From Nymphaea colorata (taxonomy: Eukaryota; Streptophyta; Magnoliopsida; Nymphaeales; Nymphaeaceae): a DNA stretch of 64,000 bases. The position numbers were made by a program, and so were the translations under genes. Shown here piece after piece: positions 52,401-63,837 of this stretch; positions within the stretch are counted from its first letter, which is position 1; the number at the start of each line of letters is the position of its first letter. The notes under the pieces were generated by a model. That model was not told the origin of the DNA and did not search any database. It saw nothing but the letters and a program-made list of their open reading frames with translations. Location of the stretch: positions 6,170,204 through 6,234,203 of the forward strand of contig NC_045139.1 in assembly GCF_008831285.2 (NCBI RefSeq), read 5' to 3'.

Positions 52401-53087
52401 CTCAACTATGATCTCCCTTCAAGTTGAGAGAAATTAAGTATTATATGAGGTTCACCTACAGTGCTAGAATATGGAGTAGTTCTGTCGCTAAAATCTCGCG
52501 AAAAGAGTGCCCAGTTGCACCTAAAATCTCCTCTATGCTAATCATTTTCTCTGTGCATTCAATGTTATGAACAAACTCTTTTGCTTACTTTGGCAGTGGA
52601 TACATGGCTCCTGAGTATGCCATAGATGGGCAATTTTCCATCAAATCTGATGTCTACAGCTTTGGTGTACTGCTCTTAGAAATTGTCAGTGGTCGGACAA
52701 GTGGTGGATTTCGGTCCTCTCCAATGGGTTGTTGCCTCAATGAATATGTAACTCTCTCTCTCTCTCTCTTGTGTGTGTGTGTGTGTATCATGGGAGCTGA
52801 TTCATGAAGTTGAATTGCAGGCCTGGACTCTATGGGGCAACGGGACAATGTCAGATCTCATAGATCCCGTGCTTGGAGAATCAGCTCCCACAAGGCAAAT
52901 TTTAAGGTGTTTGCACATTGGCTTGCTATGCGTTCAGGAGGACCCTGCAAGCAGACCTACTATGTCAGCCATTATACACATGCTCGAATGTGATTCTCCA
53001 ATCCTTCCATCTCCGCAACAACCCTCTCTGCTCTTCAGTGGTAGCATCAGCAATGCTAGCAGTTCAATGGACAGTACAAACGAATGA
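49408..53087 (+). pseudogene. CRK-D: CRK pseudogene with broken ectodomain and pseudokinase-type kinase exons
   Basis: Exon 1 starts abruptly inside the first DUF26 domain (49408) and lacks the signal peptide. It carries frameshifts and stops (for example GCTTAATGC near 49753, TTCCTAGAG near 49853) to its donor at 49972. Exon 2 (50544-50668) has an in-frame TAA and is 2 nt too long. Exons 3-7 (50753-50922, 51224-51431, 51594-51831, 52597-52747, 52821-53087) keep perfect splice sites and one open frame. They retain GRGGFGRVYK, VAVK and HRDLKAAN, but DFG reads GFG, removing the Mg2+-binding Asp. The C-tail stops early. The kinase half could still be transcribed, yet it should be catalytically weak or dead. 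Confidence 0.88.
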
Positions 53088-55159
53088 ACGATCGTCCCTC
53101 CAGAAGAGGCAGCACAGATTCTTAAAGTTTACCGATGTTGGAGATGTGCATCGCATATTTATTTGCATGAACGGATGTAGCGATATGCTCAATGACATTG
53201 CCAGTATGCTCTCTGTAAGCTATTTGGTCATGCGACTTGTTCCACTGTTGGGAAGACTTATAATTAAGGCATCTGCTTTTGCCTTTTGGCCCAACAGCTT
53301 GCTTTGGGAAGACTAGTAATGCGTGGTTATGTGAGACTAGCAGATGATGGGGATGCTAGATCAATACATATTTTAACAATGTGATTTTGCAGATCACAGC
53401 TTCTGCTCTATAAATTATATTCTTATTTTAGTGAGTGTTTGTCTTACTCTTAGATCAAAGGACAAGGTGGCTTGCGTATAATCATTACACAAATCTAGCA
53501 GAAAGTTGAAATGCAAACTTAAGATGTGTGGAAGAAGGGGAGGCGTTGGGACTTGGGAGAGAAACAGGTTAGCAGCTCACTACTGTACACAAAAAAAATT
53601 GCTTACAGAAATGCATAATGACCAAAATACCCCTGAAAAGTTTTAAAAGGGAACTTTTAGACAAAAAAAAAAGGGGTTATGAAAAAAGATAAAATTCTAA
53701 AATGCACACTTTTACCAAAAAAAAAAAAAAGAAACTTTTTAAAATATACCAACCCTTCTGTTTTTTCTTAAATGTATATTTGTTGCATGTAACTTGATCT
53801 CCATTGGGAGCTGTCCGCGTGTAAGGAGAGCCTTGGTAGGTGAGAAAGGGAAGAAGAAACGCTGTGTGCCACAATGCATGCTATATATGTACACTATGTA
53901 TTGTATAACAAAATAAATGACCCACTTTAATGAATTCAATATATTAAAAGGTTCTACGCTAATCTTTATTTATTAGATAAATCCTGTAAGCAAATGATGT
54001 CGCTGTTAATTAGTATCAGTAATAGGTTGCACTGCTGCCTTCGAAATCCAATTATAGAGTTACATAAATGTGAAATCTTATGTCATCCAGTTCCGATTTT
54101 TGTTTTTGGAAAAAGCATGAAATCCAAGTTCGATTATTGAATGAGCGTCGCCAACATTGACTATACCATCCAATGATGATCGGTCCACCCAATTCTGGAT
54201 CCGTGTAGTAATTAGGTGATGTATTGGAAAAAGAGATCCAACTGGTACCATTATTGTCAAGGACGCAAAAGTAAATGGGCAGGTAATATGAATATTGTTA
54301 TCTTCTGTATGGTCAAAAGAAAAATTTTTGACAGCCGCACCCTTCTCTTCTATGCCCACTTGATATTATTCGTCCAGTGGAGGAGAACAAACGTGTTTCT
54401 TTGTGAGAACCAATTGGATTCAACGATCGCCTCTCATTCAAAGTATCAATAGAGTTGCCCACATTACAAGTGTATACCAAAAGAAAAAAAAACGAGAGAG
54501 ATTGGGGTATTTCGAAATTTTGTTATAAAGTAATGTTTATTTTAGACTTTTTAATTTTTTTTCATTTACTTTTTAAAATTTATTTATTTTTTTACTTCAA
54601 GGAAGAATATTTTTATCACAATAACCACTTTCGATTCGATAATTAGTTCACTTTTTATTTGAATCCAAAAAGTGGGTGCAGAGATGCGTGGAAAACGATT
54701 GTGCCGTGACTAAAGCATTAACACAAGAAAGTAAATGAGAAACAGCTGACTTCTTGCCTAACCTCTCTCTCTCGTTTCGTCAAACCTTCCGACACTCAAC
54801 AACCCTCTTTGGCGAGTGCCTTAGCTTGCCCGTCCCTTTCTTCGTCTTCCCACCGTCACCGCTTCTAGATTTCCACCCTCGTGTTTGGTCTACGCCAGGT
54901 TGCAGGTTTTCTCTCTGAGGTTGAAGAGTTGCTTGTGGCTTCTGTACATCTGCGCATGTGGTTTTCTGCAACTGTATCTTTTTTTTGTTATCTTACTATT
55001 TATGTTTTGTTGGTCTTAATGCTTTGCGTGTGCGACTGTTTGTTTTCTTTCTTTCAACGTCCACTTGGGCACTCCTAATGTTGAGTATCCAATCTCTCTT
55101 TCTCTTTCCAACTGCTTTTTGGGGTCATCTGGAGGCCGTGGCTCATTTCAGCTTAGTTG
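53088..55159. other. Spacer between CRK-D and CRK-E, left part
   Basis: The first 400 bp are the shared CRK 3' flank. The block at about 54000-54120 matches 47235-47370. A GACCAAAATACCCCTGAAAAG word near 53621 is the inverse of one near 37560, so a small dispersed repeat is likely. No gene is recognised. Confidence 0.45.
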
Positions 55160-55294
55160 CGTATTTGGGAGGAGCGCAACAACAGAGTCTTCAGGGACAC
55201 ATTCTCTTCGTCAGATTCTGTGGCTCGTCTTGTGCAAGGGGATGTCCAGTTTGCCATTCGAATGAAGCGCCGCTGTCCATCTGCGACTAGATGA
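55160..55294 (+). mobile_element. LINE (non-LTR retrotransposon) 3'-end coding fragment
   Basis: In the frame starting at 55160 the translation reads RIWEERNNRVF and continues to a TGA at 55292-55294 (45 codons in all). The IW-x-ERNNR-x-F motif is typical of the C-terminal end of plant LINE reverse-transcriptase proteins. An in-frame stop lies two codons upstream, and no other LINE domain is present. It is a short 3' relic. Confidence 0.5.
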
Positions 55295-55460
55295 CTGTGC
55301 CGCGCCGCCTTTCCTCTCTTTTTTATTTTTCTGTGCATTGTATTGTATATTCCCTCTTCCTGATTCTGTTTTTGCGGTTTATTTTTTGCGGATGTACCTA
55401 GGGGACTTCTTGTCTTCAAATTTTGTTATATATTCCCATTTTATCGGTTTTTTTTTCTCT

Positions 55461-55590
<130 letters not shown>

Positions 55591-55594
55591 TGTT

Positions 55595-55745
55595 AGTGAT
55601 TATATGCTTTGAGAGCTACCAACAAGTAGATTTATTCTTGTGCTATGTAAGTGATTTGATTTAGCTTGTCACTAAGTGTGCTTTGATTTTTTTTTACTCC
55701 ATTTAGCATGTTTTTGCTCACATATGTTATACATTAATTTCTCGA
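55595..55745 (+). repeat. Upstream spacer module, copy 3 (partial)
   Basis: CTACCAACAAGTAGATTTA, TAGCTTGTCACTAAGTGTGCTTTGATT and CTCCATTTAGCATGTTTTTGCTC match the right part of the module at 49060-49320. It lies about 0.9 kb upstream of CRK-E. Confidence 0.55.
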
Positions 55746-56662
55746 ACTACCATATGTTGAAGGTTGTTTTGGACCTATCGAGGAATTGGGTGTATCGAGC
55801 AAAGGCAACCTTTTATCATGTTCATCAAGGAACATAAACCTGCTTATTCTATATGCAGGTGCTAAATTGTTTCATTTTAGCATTTTGATGGCAGTTTTAC
55901 ATGTCAATAATATTAAAAAGAACGGCAAAAGAAAAGAGATAGAGAGAGAGGAAGTTAGTTCAATAGAAATGTAAATGAATAGTATTCAAATCAGATGTGC
56001 TCTTTATGACCATATTGGCTTTTTTATATGTTGATTTGGACTTAGATTCAAACCTGAACGGAAAATAGTCATAAGTGCACCTAAAATCTGATTTCATAAT
56101 CTAAAACCAATATTTGAGTTCACATCTACATACAAATTTTAACCTAACGTGACTGACGTTCAAGGTGTAAGGGCATTAGATTATGATTTATGATTATTTA
56201 AAACTAAATTTGATTGGACATTTATATATATTAAAATCTGAATCCGATCAAATGTTATTTTTTAATTCAAATCCGATTTGACTTTTTTATATGATATTAG
56301 AACCTTTTTCATGTCCTATTCCTTCGGAATGGTTAGGTGGGATGTTGAGAGAGACAGAGATATGAATGTCTTGACTGAGTGGGAAGAGAGAGAGTTCTTC
56401 CTGGACGGGCGACGGGCGTTTTTGTTGTTCAATTGGCCGCTTCTCCTGTTGTTAATCCAGCACTGTCCTCGTGCCTCTACCCGCATCAGCAGAAGACGGG
56501 TGAATGCAGATCCTGACGAAGTGAGGAGTGTCTATTGAAAAGTGGGCAGCAGCACGCTGTAATTGAAATCTCTGCAGCGAAGAGATGAAATGAGCTGCTC
56601 CGACGGCGGTCGTCATCGCTTCGTTCTTTTCTCTCCTTAAGCATAGATGATCAAGCCCGCCA
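55746..56662. promoter_or_regulatory. CRK-E upstream region
   Basis: From about 56030 to 56290 it contains decayed AATCCGATTTGA-type repeat words, as at 20.5-20.9 kb. The last 200 bp (from about 56465) align with the leaders of CRK-A and CRK-B, including CGCATCAGCAG, GTGAATGCAGA.CCTGACGAAG, GGTCGTCATC and the GCCAATGG start context. Core promoter elements are not obvious. Confidence 0.4.
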
Positions 56663-59600
56663 ATGGTAACGACGCCGCGGTCATTAATCGCTCGCCTTGC
56701 ATATCTTTCTCTTCTTGTTGCTCTGCTGGAATCTCCTCCATTCGTGCATGCGAGCGTTGAAGATGTTCTGAGAGAGAACCGCGACATCGACAAAATCTGC
56801 TCGACAAGTGCAGATAGGTTGTCCTCCACCTACGGACAGAACTTGGAGCAGCTATTCCGCTCCCTCGTCGACTCCGTTTCCTCCACTGGTTTCTACAATA
56901 CCTCCATCGGCGAAAGCCCTTACACGGCCTACGGCCTCGCGCAATGCCGCGGCGACGTCCCTGCCGTTATATGCCGGAACTGCACCGCCGTCGCTGTCGA
57001 GAGGGTCAAGGTCTTGTGCCCAAATAACACGTCCGCCATGATATGGCTCGAACCCTGCTTCATTCGCTTCAGCAATACGCGGTTCTTCGGAGTCCTTGAT
57101 AGGAGGAAGGGGATCCTTTGGAGAGACCCCAATTCCACGATCTCTGGCGACTTTGATGCCAAAGCATTGATGTACCCATTGGTGAAGGAGGCCGCCAATA
57201 GCCCGAAGATGTTTGCTACCAAGATAGAGCAGCAGGTTGGCTATACCAGTTATGGCATGTCGTATTGCCCCAGAGACATCACACCGGCCGATTGCAAGGT
57301 GTGCTTCGACGATGCTACCAAACAGGTCGAGGCAAATGGCTCACTTGGCCAAGTGTGGCGGTTACTTTCCCCGAACTGCGTCATCGTCTACTTCACCTGG
57401 CCTTTCTTTCTATCCTCACCGGCTCCTTCATCGCCACCAGCCCCATCAGGTGAGCTGTCCTGTTTTCTTCGCCTACTCTCCAATCTTTTTCTACCGTTGG
57501 AAACTCATAGTTGGGGGAGTGCAGCAAAATAGAGCAGGGGAGCTGCTGCATTAAGGACAAGCTTATCTTTCGCGTCCTTTGCATTTTTGCTGCAATCTGT
57601 TCAGGTCATAGATAGATAGTGATCTTCTGGGGACATTTCAAGTTAACAACAATAATAATTCCTCAGAAACTAAATTTATTTAGAAATTTTCGTATCCTTG
57701 TCGCATTTTTGTTATCATTAATCCGGTAACAACATCAGTTTCGTATCTTATAATTCCTGTGTTACTTAAATTGCCATGCTTTTCTTATAATTCCTTGAAA
57801 ATTACATTTATTTATAAAATTTGCTGTCCTTTCTCCATTTTATGTCATTAATGTGATATCAACATTAATTTCGTGTCTTATAATTGCTCTGCATTTTAGT
57901 GTTTTGGTAGTTTAAATTGGCACATTTTGCTGAGTTTTGCCCAAGAAAAATTAAACGAGGCTCTGATTTTGCCCAGAAACAGTATTTAATATTTATTTAG
58001 TGCAAATGCTCCTAAGCCGTGCTCCCGATGTTTGCTACCATGCAGACATCCAGTATCTGATACTCAACGATGGAGGATAAATGCGTACCTTCCCTTGGCC
58101 ATCTCATGTTTAAGGCTGAAACTTTTGACCTAGCGATGGAGATGCAGGTCGAATCTGTTATGCGCATTTTGCCCATTTGGTCGTGCTATGTCAAACCCCC
58201 CTGAAACTGACCTTTATCTGGTCGCGCATACTGAATCAACTTTTTTCATCCCCACCTTCCACGCAATCAAGTTCACTCTGTTGATCACTGTTCCACAAAT
58301 TTCATCTAACATGCCTGTGCTTTTAGATTATTACTTCAGCTATTCTGTCCTCTTTAATGGAGTTTGGACCTGATGGTGCGCCTGTGATTTTATTCTTCCT
58401 CTAAAACATAGGAATTCTCTTTCGCATTTGATGTAGAAGGTGTGCTGTCAAATGGGCTCAAGCTAAACTTAGGGACAAGTTCTCATATCAAAACTTGTAT
58501 ACAAAGAAAATTTTCTTTTGCTTGTATGCATGTGAAAATCTAAATATGTAGAAAAATGAGGAAATTGAAGAACAAGACAAAGCGAATAAACTCTTATGAA
58601 GAGTTTCACGATTTTCAGAGATTCAAAATTATAGATTTTCAGAAATCTTTTCCCCCATTTGGAACAAGTGAAAAAAAAAAGCGTTTGACTACCTCCCACT
58701 TTTCCTATTGTTTTCCTGGTTACAAGCATATACGTGGGAAAATTGATTAAGGTTAATGAATGTGCATATGTCAGCAGGAAATAAAAGTGGTCATCAGAAG
58801 AGAATTGTGATTATCTTTTGCTCCATTGTGGGGGTAATACTTTTATCAATAGGGATATTCATGGTGCTTTTCCGTCGCAGAAAGAGGGAAGAGCTGAATG
58901 GTTAGTTCCCTAGCCAAGAGCAAATGTTTATGGTGGCTTTACATGATTTAGCATGTGACCATATATAACCTTCATTTTTTTTCCCTGCTTGTGGCAGAGG
59001 AGTTAAAAAGATATGGCAGTGAGATGGCTTCGCTGGGTAACCTCACGGAGGATGAAAGAAACCATGAGCTACCTCGGTACAGTATGAAAGCCGTGCAGGC
59101 AGCAACCAATAATTTCTCGGAGGAGAATAAGCTTGGAGGAGGAGGATTTGGCCCTGTGTATAAGGTACTTCAGTAAAAGCTCTTTCATCATGACATCTAA
59201 GAGTAATTTAATCCTGTGGTGACTTTTAACAATTTTACTATATCTCTTTGTATCTTTTGATAAACATATGATGCCATTCCCCGGTACCATTTTTTTAGGC
59301 AGTTGCCATGTTTCTGCTTGTACCCATGTGATATGCCACAGTTCATCCATAAACGTTGTCGGCAATTGTTCCCTTTTCAGCTTTTTGTCAACGTTACCTG
59401 TAATTCATAAATTTCCAGCAATGGGTCAGGAAACTGGTTGACTTACAATGCCTTTGTTTTTCCTTTCCCATGTCTGCACCTGTGGCTGTGTAACATAGAC
59501 AGCTTTGTCTTTTCCTCTCAGGGTGAACTCAATGGTCGGCTTGTTGCAGTGAAAAGGCTTTCTGAACATTCAAAGCAGGGCTTGAAAGAGTTTACAAATG

Positions 59601-61775
59601 AAGTTGTATTGATTGCGAAGCTTCAACACAAGAACTTGGTTTGTTTATTGGGTTGCTGTATAGAGCAGGGTGAAAAGATGCTTATCTATGAGTTCATGAC
59701 AAATGGCAGCCTTGATGCATTTTTTTGTGGTGATTCACCTCTCTTCTCATTTTTCTTTATAGACTTACTGCTTTTCGTTCAAAAATCTGTTGTTCCTATG
59801 AGTGCTTAAATATGCATATATGTTGAAGAGAGAAAGCGAGAAGGGGGTGATGGGTGGGTAGAATATGTCAAGACTATCTTATCCTAAGGAATGGTGTGTG
59901 TGTGTCTTATGCAGGGTGGGGTTTCTTGATGGTCTGGGTGTTGGATTTCCCTTCAATCTGGATCTCTTTTTGTGTTTATTTGTTGTGTGTGTGTGAGAGA
60001 GAGAGAGTGAGAGAGAGAAAGAGACTAATTTGCAGGTTTCATTACTGTAGACCCACAGAAGCGTGAATCATTGGATTGGGAGAAGCGATTCAGTATAATT
60101 ATGGGAAGCGCAAGAGGGATTTTGTATCTTCATCAAGATTCCCGGCTCAACATCATTCATCGGGATCTTAAAACCGGCAATATTTTGTTGGATGCGCAGA
60201 TGACAGCAAAGATCTCTGACTTCGGAATGGCTAGAATTTTTAGTGAAGAGAATGATCCAAAAGCTACCAACATAATTGTTGGGACTCGGTATGTATAAAA
60301 GATTTTTAGTGCAATATGCAATTTTCATCTTAGGGTCTGCTAGAATTCTATACCATGGCATTAAACAATCTAGTTTCATTTAGGGAAACTTAATTGTTCA
60401 TTTGCATCTATCTAGAATATTAACTTCCTTTCTTGTTCAATTGACACTCTTCTTCAATCCATTGTTTTCCCCCAATGTGTTTTGTGTCTTTGTACCATAA
60501 CCAGGTGAATATTTCAATACTGAGCATATCAAAGGTTTAATGAGTCTAGTCAAGTTTCTTATAAGATGAATCAGATGCCTCCTGACTAGGTTGTTGTGGT
60601 AGCACTATGATTAAAGCAATCTGATCTCTCAGTATTGAAGTAGTACATATGAAATGTTGGCGATTTAGGTTTTTCTAGATCGAGTTTATAATAACATGCA
60701 CGGGACCTTGATGGTTTCACATAAACTTAAGTTAAAACTCAAATATGAGCAACATTCTGGCTGGGAAAATTAAGCATTATGAAGTTCACCTACATTTCTA
60801 GCATACGAATTCTGTTGCTAATAGTTCACAGGAAGAAAGAGTGCCAGTTGTACCTGCTTCTCCTGTAGTGACGAAGAAAGGGGCCAACACACGTTCAGAT
60901 TCTTTGTATAAAGCAACATGGTCCTGTCCTGCGTGACACAAAAAAAAAAAACCAAGAGTACTATCATTGAAATTTGATGTACGTCCCACATCACTAGAAA
61001 TGGTGGACAAATTAACGTGGAACCATGCCTTCGTTGAATGACTACTAAGACTAGATATTAACTGTTAATGTAGCAAAAAATGTATAGAATGAAGTGGTTG
61101 ATCAGAAGAACAAAAGGGATAAAAAATCATTATAGGATTATCTTTTCTTTAGGGGGCATTTGATGACCTGGAATTTTGATTGTAGAATTAAAATTCTATG
61201 AACAATATTCAACCTCATACTGAAATTGGAATGAAAATTCTAGTTCTAGTTTATCTTTGTGGTTGATAGTCTCGAATTTTGATTCTATAATTGAATTTGA
61301 TGCGTCTGATAAAGGAAGAATTAAAATTTTAAAATTGGTAAATTACAACCATCACGACATGCACCCTAAATTGGTAACTTTTGCTGCTAGAAATAGCTTC
61401 TAGCTTTCTGTTCTAAAGCCTTCATTGATACAACTTAATTTTGAGACCCTAAAGAAGATGGAGAGATTACTAAGAGGTAAAAAGCTTCTTCTTTATATTC
61501 TGCATGTCATCTTTGTTTCCGGTTGCGTTTATCTGCAATTGATTTTTCAAAATTTTCTTCATGGTAATAATCTCTTTCTGCATCATTATTTTTTAATGAC
61601 TTTTCTGTTAAATTTGACAGTGGGTACATCGCTCCAGAGTATGCCATAGGTGGGCATTTTTCCGTTAAATCCGATGTCTACAGCTTTGGCGTGCTGCTCT
61701 TAGAAATTGTCAGTGGTCAGACGTATAGTGGATTTCACCTCTCTCAAATGGGTTTTACCCTCATTGGATATGTAA

Positions 61776-61834
<59 letters not shown>

Positions 61835-62195
61835 ACGCAGAGTAGCTAATGGAAACCCTGAATTGTAGGCGTGGAATCTATGGTGCAAGGGGAGAGTGAC
61901 AGATCTCATAGATCCCGTGCTTGGAGAATCAGCTCCGAGAAGTCAAATTATAAAATGCGTACACCTTGGCTTACTATGCATCCAGGAGGACCCTGCAAGC
62001 CGACCCACGATGTCAGAGATTATACATATGCTTGGAAGCGATTCGCAAATCCTTCCATCTCCGCAACAACCCCCTCTGTTTTTCAGTAGTACCATCAGCA
62101 ATTGTAGCGATTCAATGAAAAGCAAAAGGGATTACCCTATAAGTGGCAGTACAAATTCTGAAAGTTTATCGGGGTTGAAGTACTCCCTGAGATGA
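56663..62195 (+). CDS. CRK-E: intact cysteine-rich receptor-like protein kinase (DUF26 RLK)
   Basis: Seven exons join into 2001 nt (666 aa): 56663-57449, 58778-58900, 58998-59164, 59522-59729, 60051-60288, 61621-61771 and 61869-62195. All introns are GT-AG (the exon 2 donor is GTTAGT). A signal peptide (about 1-31) is followed by two DUF26 domains ([13 protein letters not shown] and [13 protein letters not shown]), a shorter Pro/Ser stalk than in CRK-A and a transmembrane helix (about 272-294). The kinase has [10 protein letters not shown], Lys370, HRD Asp467 in [11 protein letters not shown] Asp485 and an APE motif reading IAPEYAIGG where its siblings read MAPEYAIDG. Catalytic residues are intact, so an active plasma-membrane RD kinase is expected. 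The substitutions around HRD and APE make it the most divergent of the intact kinase domains. Confidence 0.93.
61152..61376. mobile_element. Candidate MITE in CRK-E intron 5
   Basis: GGGGGCATTTGATGA at the left and (minus strand) GGGTGCATGTCGTGA at the right form imperfect inverted repeats of about 15 bp, flanked by TA on both sides. The interior is AT-rich with ATTTTGATT words. The segment is absent from the corresponding intron of CRK-A and CRK-B as far as I can align by eye. Confidence 0.45.
61780..61836. repeat. (CT)n(AC)n microsatellite at the 5' end of CRK-E intron 6
   Basis: CT repeats begin within 10 bases of the exon 6 donor and change to AC repeats. CRK-A (17117-17130), CRK-B (40751-40787) and CRK-D (52752-52786) all have CT runs at the same place. 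Confidence 0.95.
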
Positions 62196-63837
62196 TAATG
62201 GCAATTTGATCTGCTAAATGACTTGCCAATACGCTCTAATTTCGGCAGTATTTCGTTGTACCACTTGTCCCTGGGTATTGTCAACTGTGAAGAACATCTT
62301 TTACGATCGGGAAGATCTATAATGAAGCCATCTGTTTATTTTTATGGGCCCAACCACTTGCTTTGGCAGTGGCTATGTGAGACCAGCCGACAATGGGGAT
62401 TCAAGAGCATTTTGAATGTTTACAGTCTTACAGTGGCCTGGATGAACTTACTGTTATATGTCCTTCAACTCCATAGTAACGTCTGCCACGTTTACCGTAG
62501 GAAAAAATAGTGCATCAGAGAATGACAGTTACAGTGAACCACAGGGAAACCCATGTCCTTTTTTGATGGGTGGTCTTGCCACTTGGTTCAGCTATGCCAC
62601 TCCCAATGTGTGACCACATGCTTATGAGACAATTATCGGTTTGTAACTTTTTTTGGTTAATAAACTACTATTCCAATGGACAGGTGGTCGGTGCACTGAC
62701 CTCAAAGAGTATAGCTTAGTTGGTCATGCTGGTGGCGCATGAAAAAGCCTGTTCCAGTTTGACAAGTTAGGCGCAATGCTCCTGATTCTGATTCTTATTT
62801 GGGTGGAGTAACTCACCCGATCACCGACCTTTGAAAACCAAGTTGATAGTGCAGGCCCCTGCGGAACACAGAACAGAACTGGACATGACCAAGGAAAAGA
62901 AAAGGGCTTCAGCTTTCGTCAAGGGTGAGTGGTTGGTAGAGTGGGTCTTGCTATAAGCTGGTGGCTTCACAACCCAATTCGAGCTCGACTCAAACTCATT
63001 CGTGAAAACCCAACTCAAACTCGATTTGTTCACAACCCAATTCGAGCTCGACTCAAACTCATTCGTGAAAACTCAACTCAAACTCGATTTGTTCATGAAT
63101 GAGTCAAGCTCAAGTTCAAACGTATGCTTGAAGTTGAGTTCAAGTTATAAAAGTTCAACTTAGTTTAACTACATAAGGAACGCTGAAATATAATGAAACA
63201 ATAATTAAATGAGTAGCAACTAAAAAAAGTAAAACAAGTTAAGGAGTTAAAAGAAACTGGACAGACTTAATAGAAACAAGTTAAATAAGTTGAGCTTGAG
63301 CTCGACACTGTATTATCGACTCAACCTCAAACCTGTGCCGAATTAAAGCTAGAGTTTTCTAAGTCGAATCTAACCCGAAGAGACCCTCTGCTCGTGTGCA
63401 GCCATAGGCGGCGTAAATGCAGCATTAGTTATTTATTATAGCATTCTATGATAGAAAGTTGTAAATGACTTACTAGCTGACTATGCATTTCACCATCACA
63501 AGTAAAATGTCACAATACCAAAGTTGCCCTCACGTAAACTTTTTAAGGTTCTTTTCATTTTATGGTCTTAACATTTCCGAACTTTTAACATACCGACATT
63601 TCAATAATTTTATAAAATATAAAATTTTAAAATTCTACTCCATTTTGAGGGTATTTTGGTCTTTTCAATAACGCATGGCTCCTTTAAGGCACAACTTATA
63701 ACCTGGTTTCTGGTTTCGGTTACAAACAGCATTTCTTTTCGATCAGGAAGAATTGGAAAAGAAATTTAGATGTGTTCAAAACCGATTTCAATTCTTCTTC
63801 TTGGGTGCTGCAAACTCCTGCATGGGTTCACCCGAGC
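62196..63837. other. Spacer between CRK-E and CRK-F
   Basis: The first roughly 200 bp are the shared CRK 3' flank. An AATAAA at 62659-62664 is a possible but distant polyadenylation signal. The block at 62960-63370 is rich in GAGCTCGACTCAAACTC words, a decayed repeat. No gene is seen. Confidence 0.45.
62968..63093. repeat. Tandem duplication, period 63 bp
   Basis: Two 63-bp units starting CACAACCCAATTCGAGCTCG (62968 and 63031) differ at about one base. They lie inside a larger GAGCTCGA-rich repeat. Confidence 0.95.

Noticed and set aside
63485-63670. Small open frame at the right edge
   Set aside because: It is AT-rich, has no domain and lies in decayed repeat sequence.
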